Shown here: one piece after another, positions 22,810-25,612 of the stretch | Layout: each line of letters begins with the position of its first letter | Numbering within the stretch: position 1 is the stretch's first letter | DNA from: an uncultured Oscillospiraceae bacterium | GTDB taxonomy: Bacteria; Bacillota_A; Clostridia; Oscillospirales; Oscillospiraceae | Length of the DNA: 25,612 nt | Direction of reading: 5' to 3' | NCBI GenBank assembly: GCA_900754605.1 | Contig: CAAEDK010000018.1 | Location: 1-25,612, forward strand | Notes under the pieces: model-generated | What the model was told of the DNA's origin: nothing | Database searches by the model: none | The model's input: only the letters and a program-made list of their open reading frames with translations | Translations under genes and position numbers: made by a program

Positions 22810-23229
22810 ATGAGTCAGAATCCTATTCCCCAGGGCAAGTATAAGCCCGCTGTCCGCCATGGCGGCCTGATCTTCACCGCCGGCATGACCCCCCGTAAAA
22901 ACGGTGTGCTGCTGATGTCCGGCAAAGTCACCCCAGACCGCCCTCTGGACAACTACCGGGAAGCTGTCATCCAGGCGGCCTCCAACGCCCTCACCGCAGC
23001 CCAGAACACGCTGAAGGAGGGGGAGCAGATCTCACAAATCCTGTCCCTCACGGTCTATCTCAATGCCTCCCCCGACTATACCACCCACGCCAAGGTTGGA
23101 GACATCGCCTCTAACTGGCTGTATGAGCAGCTGGGCGAGGCAGGCATCGGCCCCCGAGCCGCCATCGGAGTGGCCACTCTCCCAGGAAATGCCCCAGTAG
23201 AGATCCAGCTGGTGGCTGCCGTTGAATGA
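22810..23229 (+). CDS. ridA: RidA-family enamine/imine deaminase
   Basis: A 139-residue RidA/YjgF/YER057c-family protein. RidA hydrolyses reactive 2-aminoacrylate and related enamines released by PLP enzymes, protecting other PLP enzymes from damage. The segments GLIFTAGMTP, DNYREAVIQAASNALTAAQ, LTVYLNA and the C-terminal GPRAAIGVATLPGNAPVEI are typical; the arginine in PRAAIG matches the substrate-binding position. GAGAGG lies about 8 nt before the ATG. Two aminotransferases lie elsewhere in this window, a suggestive but not direct link. Confidence 0.92.
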   Translation: MSQNPIPQGKYKPAVRHGGLIFTAGMTPRKNGVLLMSGKVTPDRPLDNYREAVIQAASNALTAAQNTLKEGEQISQILSLTVYLNASPDYTTHAKVGDIASNWLYEQLGEAGIGPRAAIGVATLPGNAPVEIQLVAAVE

Positions 23230-23274
23230 CCGCTCCGATCCCTGTTGAACTGTGAAAAGGGGGCTTTCATCAAA

Positions 23275-23958
23275 ATGTTCCAGCTTCCCGAATGGATGGA
23301 TCGGGCAGGGCTCTGGCTGCTAGACCTGCTGTTCCCCATGAAGTGTCCATTTTGTCAGTGTATTCTGGAGGATCCCCGTGCCCTGGTGTGTCCAGACTGC
23401 CAGCAAAATCTCCCCTGGCTGTTCGGCCCGGAGGCAGAGCGTCCGGTAGAGTTTACCTCGGGCTGTCTGTCACCCCTGGCCTACCGGGGCAGAGTACCCG
23501 ACTCCATCCATCGCTATAAATTTCCCGGAACCCCAAGCTACGCCAAGGCCTACGGCCTGCTAGCCGCCCAGTGTGTCCGGGACAACCGCAGCACCCCTCT
23601 GGACCTTGTGACATGGGTTCCACTCAGCAAAAAACGGAGGCGAAAGCGGGGCTTCGACCAGGCGGAGGCTCTGGCCCGGGCGGCTGCCCAGGAACTGAAC
23701 CTCCCTGTCCGCGGGACTTTGGAGAAGTTCCGAAACAATGATCCTCAGTCCCACCTCCACGAGGCATCGGAACGCCGATCCAATGTTCTTGGAGTCTATC
23801 GTCTCAGAGAGGGCATAGAGCTCACCGGCCGGCACATCCTTCTGGTGGATGACGTTGTCACATCCGGCGCTACCCTCAGCGAGTGTGCCCGGCTCCTGCG
23901 CTCTGCCGGGGCCGCGGAGGTTCTCTGTACTACTCTGGCCCAGGCCCGCAAAAGCTGA
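23275..23958 (+). CDS. ComF-family phosphoribosyltransferase-like protein
   Basis: A 227-residue protein with an N-terminal zinc-ribbon-like pair, CPFCQC and CPDCQ (about residues 24-45), and a C-terminal type-I phosphoribosyltransferase domain. The PRPP loop is in HILLVDDVVTSGATLSEC. The middle motif KKRRRKRGFDQAEALAR is typical of ComF. ComF proteins support DNA uptake in some bacteria and are widespread without competence; the enzymatic substrate is uncertain. The ATG at 23275 is preferred, although the GGGGG upstream is about 11 nt away; a TTG at 23245 is the alternative. Confidence 0.9.
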   Translation: MFQLPEWMDRAGLWLLDLLFPMKCPFCQCILEDPRALVCPDCQQNLPWLFGPEAERPVEFTSGCLSPLAYRGRVPDSIHRYKFPGTPSYAKAYGLLAAQCVRDNRSTPLDLVTWVPLSKKRRRKRGFDQAEALARAAAQELNLPVRGTLEKFRNNDPQSHLHEASERRSNVLGVYRLREGIELTGRHILLVDDVVTSGATLSECARLLRSAGAAEVLCTTLAQARKS

Positions 23959-24009
23959 TTTCCCTCATTCTCTGTTTTTTGTTGAAATGACTCACTTTTC
24001 CCCTATGAA

Positions 24010-24038
24010 TTGCAAAATTCCGCATTATCTGCTATCAT
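24010..24038 (+). promoter_or_regulatory. Promoter for the phospholipase-D family gene
   Basis: TTGCAA (24010-24015) and TATCAT (24033-24038) are 17 bp apart. They imply a leader of about 150 nt before the ATG at 24196. The leader has a GGATC/GATCC hairpin but no recognised regulatory class and no convincing gene. Confidence 0.5.
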
Positions 24039-24195
24039 GTCCACCATCGAAACTTGGCAGGATCCGCCTCAGGCTCCTATGCAGCTGCCGGCGGTCTGTC
24101 GGGATCTTTTACCGATCCTGTCCACGGTATGCAACTGGCCGTACCGGACGCCTCCTGGCTGTTCCGCCGTGCCGGTGGGAAAGTGAGGCAAACAA

Positions 24196-25584
24196 ATGAA
24201 ACGAATCGCACGATATCTCCTTCTAACCTTTCTTCTGTGGCTACTGTTCCTGTTTCTATCCATGGTCATTCCTCCCATACTCCATAAGACTGCCGGTCCC
24301 GGAGACTGGGAAACTGAGACCGAAATCACGAACGCCGCCCCAGAACGGGTCCGGAGCATTGATGACAACCAGGACGCTCTTCTGTGGCGCCTCCGGCTCA
24401 TCGAGGCTGCTCAGAAGCACATTATTCTGGCCACCTTCGACTTTTGGGATGAAGACGGCGGCAGGGACGTGATGGGCGCCCTCTGGAATGCAGCAGAGCG
24501 TGGTGTCGAGGTACAAATCTTGGTAGATGGCCTCAATGGAGGCGGCCGACCACTCTCCAGCAGCGATCTTTTCTGTCAGCTGGCTGCCCATGAAAATGTA
24601 GAAATCCGGCTGTATAACCCCCTCAATCTGCTTACCCCTTGGAAAACCAATTACCGAATGCACGACAAGTACCTGATCGTCGATGACTTGGCCTATCTCC
24701 TGGGCGGGCGCAACACAGATAACCGGTTTTTAGGCCGCTACACTGACCGGTACAATGTGGACCGGGAAATCCTAGTCTATGAAACTGTACCCGGGCAGGG
24801 ACAGTCCTACCTACAGCTTCTGGACTATTTCAACCGGATCTGGTCCCTCCCCTGCTGTAAAGTCCTTGACCAGCCCAGTGAGGGGGAAGATTTGTCCCGC
24901 TGCTACGAGGACACAAAGGCCAAGTACCCTCAGGCATTTGCCGCTCCGCTCACCCAGACCGAGTTGGAGACTGTCACTTTGGAGACCCAGGGAGTAGAGC
25001 TCTGGAGCAACCCGATCGAGCCTGAGAATAAAAAGCCTATCCTCTGGGCCAGAATGGTGAATGCCATGGCAACTGCGGACGAAGTCTTGGTCCAGACTCC
25101 CTATATCATTTGCAGCCGGGATATGTATCGCGATCTCCAGTCGGTCTGTAATGGAGGCACCCGCACAGACATCCTCATTAACGCGGTGGAAATCGGAAGC
25201 AATCCCTTTGGCTGTACTGACTACTTAAATCAGAAAAAGCCTCTGCGGGACACCGGTGTGTCCATGTACGAGTATCTTGGAGAACAGGCTCTGCACACCA
25301 AAGCCTTGGTGGTGGGGGATGATCTGACCATCGCCGGATCCTGCAACTTTGACATGAGAAGTGTGTATCTGGACACCGAATTGATGCTTGCCATCCGCAG
25401 TCCACAGCTCAACGCCCAGATCCGCGAACAAATCCAGGAGTTGAAGGATCACAGCCGCCAGATGGCTCCAGATGGTTCTATCACCGATGGCCCTGCCTAT
25501 CAGCCTCAGGAGCAGGGATTCGGCAAGCAACTCACCTATGGATTATTGCGGGCGGTCATTCTCCCTTTCCGGCATCTTCTTTGA
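24196..25584 (+). CDS. Phospholipase-D family protein (cardiolipin-synthase-like)
   Basis: A 462-residue protein with one N-terminal transmembrane helix (about residues 7-27) and two phospholipase-D catalytic repeats. The first HKD motif is HDKYLIVDDLAYLLGGRN (His156); the second is HTKALVVGDDLTIAGSCN (His367), followed by FDMRS. In this family a His from each motif forms the active site, used for phosphatidyl transfer or hydrolysis. Length and topology resemble cardiolipin synthase relatives, but classical ClsA has two membrane helices at the start. The substrate is uncertain. GAGG lies about 7 nt before the ATG. The stop is just inside the window edge. Confidence 0.9.
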   Translation: MKRIARYLLLTFLLWLLFLFLSMVIPPILHKTAGPGDWETETEITNAAPERVRSIDDNQDALLWRLRLIEAAQKHIILATFDFWDEDGGRDVMGALWNAAERGVEVQILVDGLNGGGRPLSSSDLFCQLAAHENVEIRLYNPLNLLTPWKTNYRMHDKYLIVDDLAYLLGGRNTDNRFLGRYTDRYNVDREILVYETVPGQGQSYLQLLDYFNRIWSLPCCKVLDQPSEGEDLSRCYEDTKAKYPQAFAAPLTQTELETVTLETQGVELWSNPIEPENKKPILWARMVNAMATADEVLVQTPYIICSRDMYRDLQSVCNGGTRTDILINAVEIGSNPFGCTDYLNQKKPLRDTGVSMYEYLGEQALHTKALVVGDDLTIAGSCNFDMRSVYLDTELMLAIRSPQLNAQIREQIQELKDHSRQMAPDGSITDGPAYQPQEQGFGKQLTYGLLRAVILPFRHLL

Positions 25585-25612
25585 TCGTTCTGCAACTGCA
25601 TGATACAACAAG

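Noticed and set aside
24037..24189. A 50-codon gene ahead of the phospholipase-D gene
   Set aside because: It has no ribosome-binding site, and its ATG overlaps the predicted -10 box. I left it as a possible coupled leader frame only.

Overview
This is a chromosomal window from a GC-rich Firmicute. It is most likely a gut clostridial member of the Oscillospiraceae (Flavonifractor/Lawsonibacter/Intestinimonas type). That placement is an inference from gene content (recJ next to a RelA/SpoT gene, QueT, DUF815 ATPase, MBOAT plus AlgX/DHHW-like pair), strong AGGAGG ribosome-binding sites, consensus TTGACA/TATAAT promoters and GC-biased codons. I see no rRNA, tRNA, prophage, insertion sequence or CRISPR array. 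The very long antisense reading frames are codon-bias shadows.

Layout. 1-5157 is on the minus strand: the start of a RelA/SpoT (p)ppGpp enzyme, recJ, a zinc-finger anti-sigma factor with its ECF sigma factor, and a tRNA-dihydrouridine synthase (dusB). From 5158 a divergent promoter pair also drives a plus-strand DUF815 AAA ATPase. A MerR/GyrI-like regulator (minus, 6604-7428) faces two aminotransferase genes (plus, 7511-9834), with a candidate 19-bp-spacer promoter between them. A complete minus-strand branched-chain amino acid ABC importer follows (9943-14856: livF, livG, livM, livH and a lipoprotein binding protein). Then come a small two-helix membrane protein and a DivIVA-like coiled-coil protein, both minus.

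16392-19415 is a plus-strand unit likely to O-acylate an exported polymer: an MBOAT acyltransferase, an AlgX/DHHW-like SGNH protein and a 122-residue unknown. Alanine dehydrogenase (19806-20918) follows, behind a roughly 290-nt leader. The leader carries a consensus promoter, a structured RNA ending in an intrinsic terminator, and then a perfect 49-bp tandem duplication. The end of the window is a run of plus-strand genes: queT, a macrodomain protein, a desulfoferrodoxin-fold protein that has lost most iron ligands, RidA, a ComF-like phosphoribosyltransferase and a phospholipase-D family protein with a membrane anchor.

Together the accessory genes point to amino acid-based metabolism: BCAA uptake, transamination, oxidative deamination of alanine, and RidA enamine clean-up. 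Interleaved with these are envelope and stress functions (sigma/anti-sigma, MBOAT, PLD, DivIVA). The signals least explained by known families are the ald leader with its tandem repeat, the degenerate superoxide-reductase-like protein, the MerR-controlled aminotransferase pair, and several overlapping promoter/terminator arrangements.
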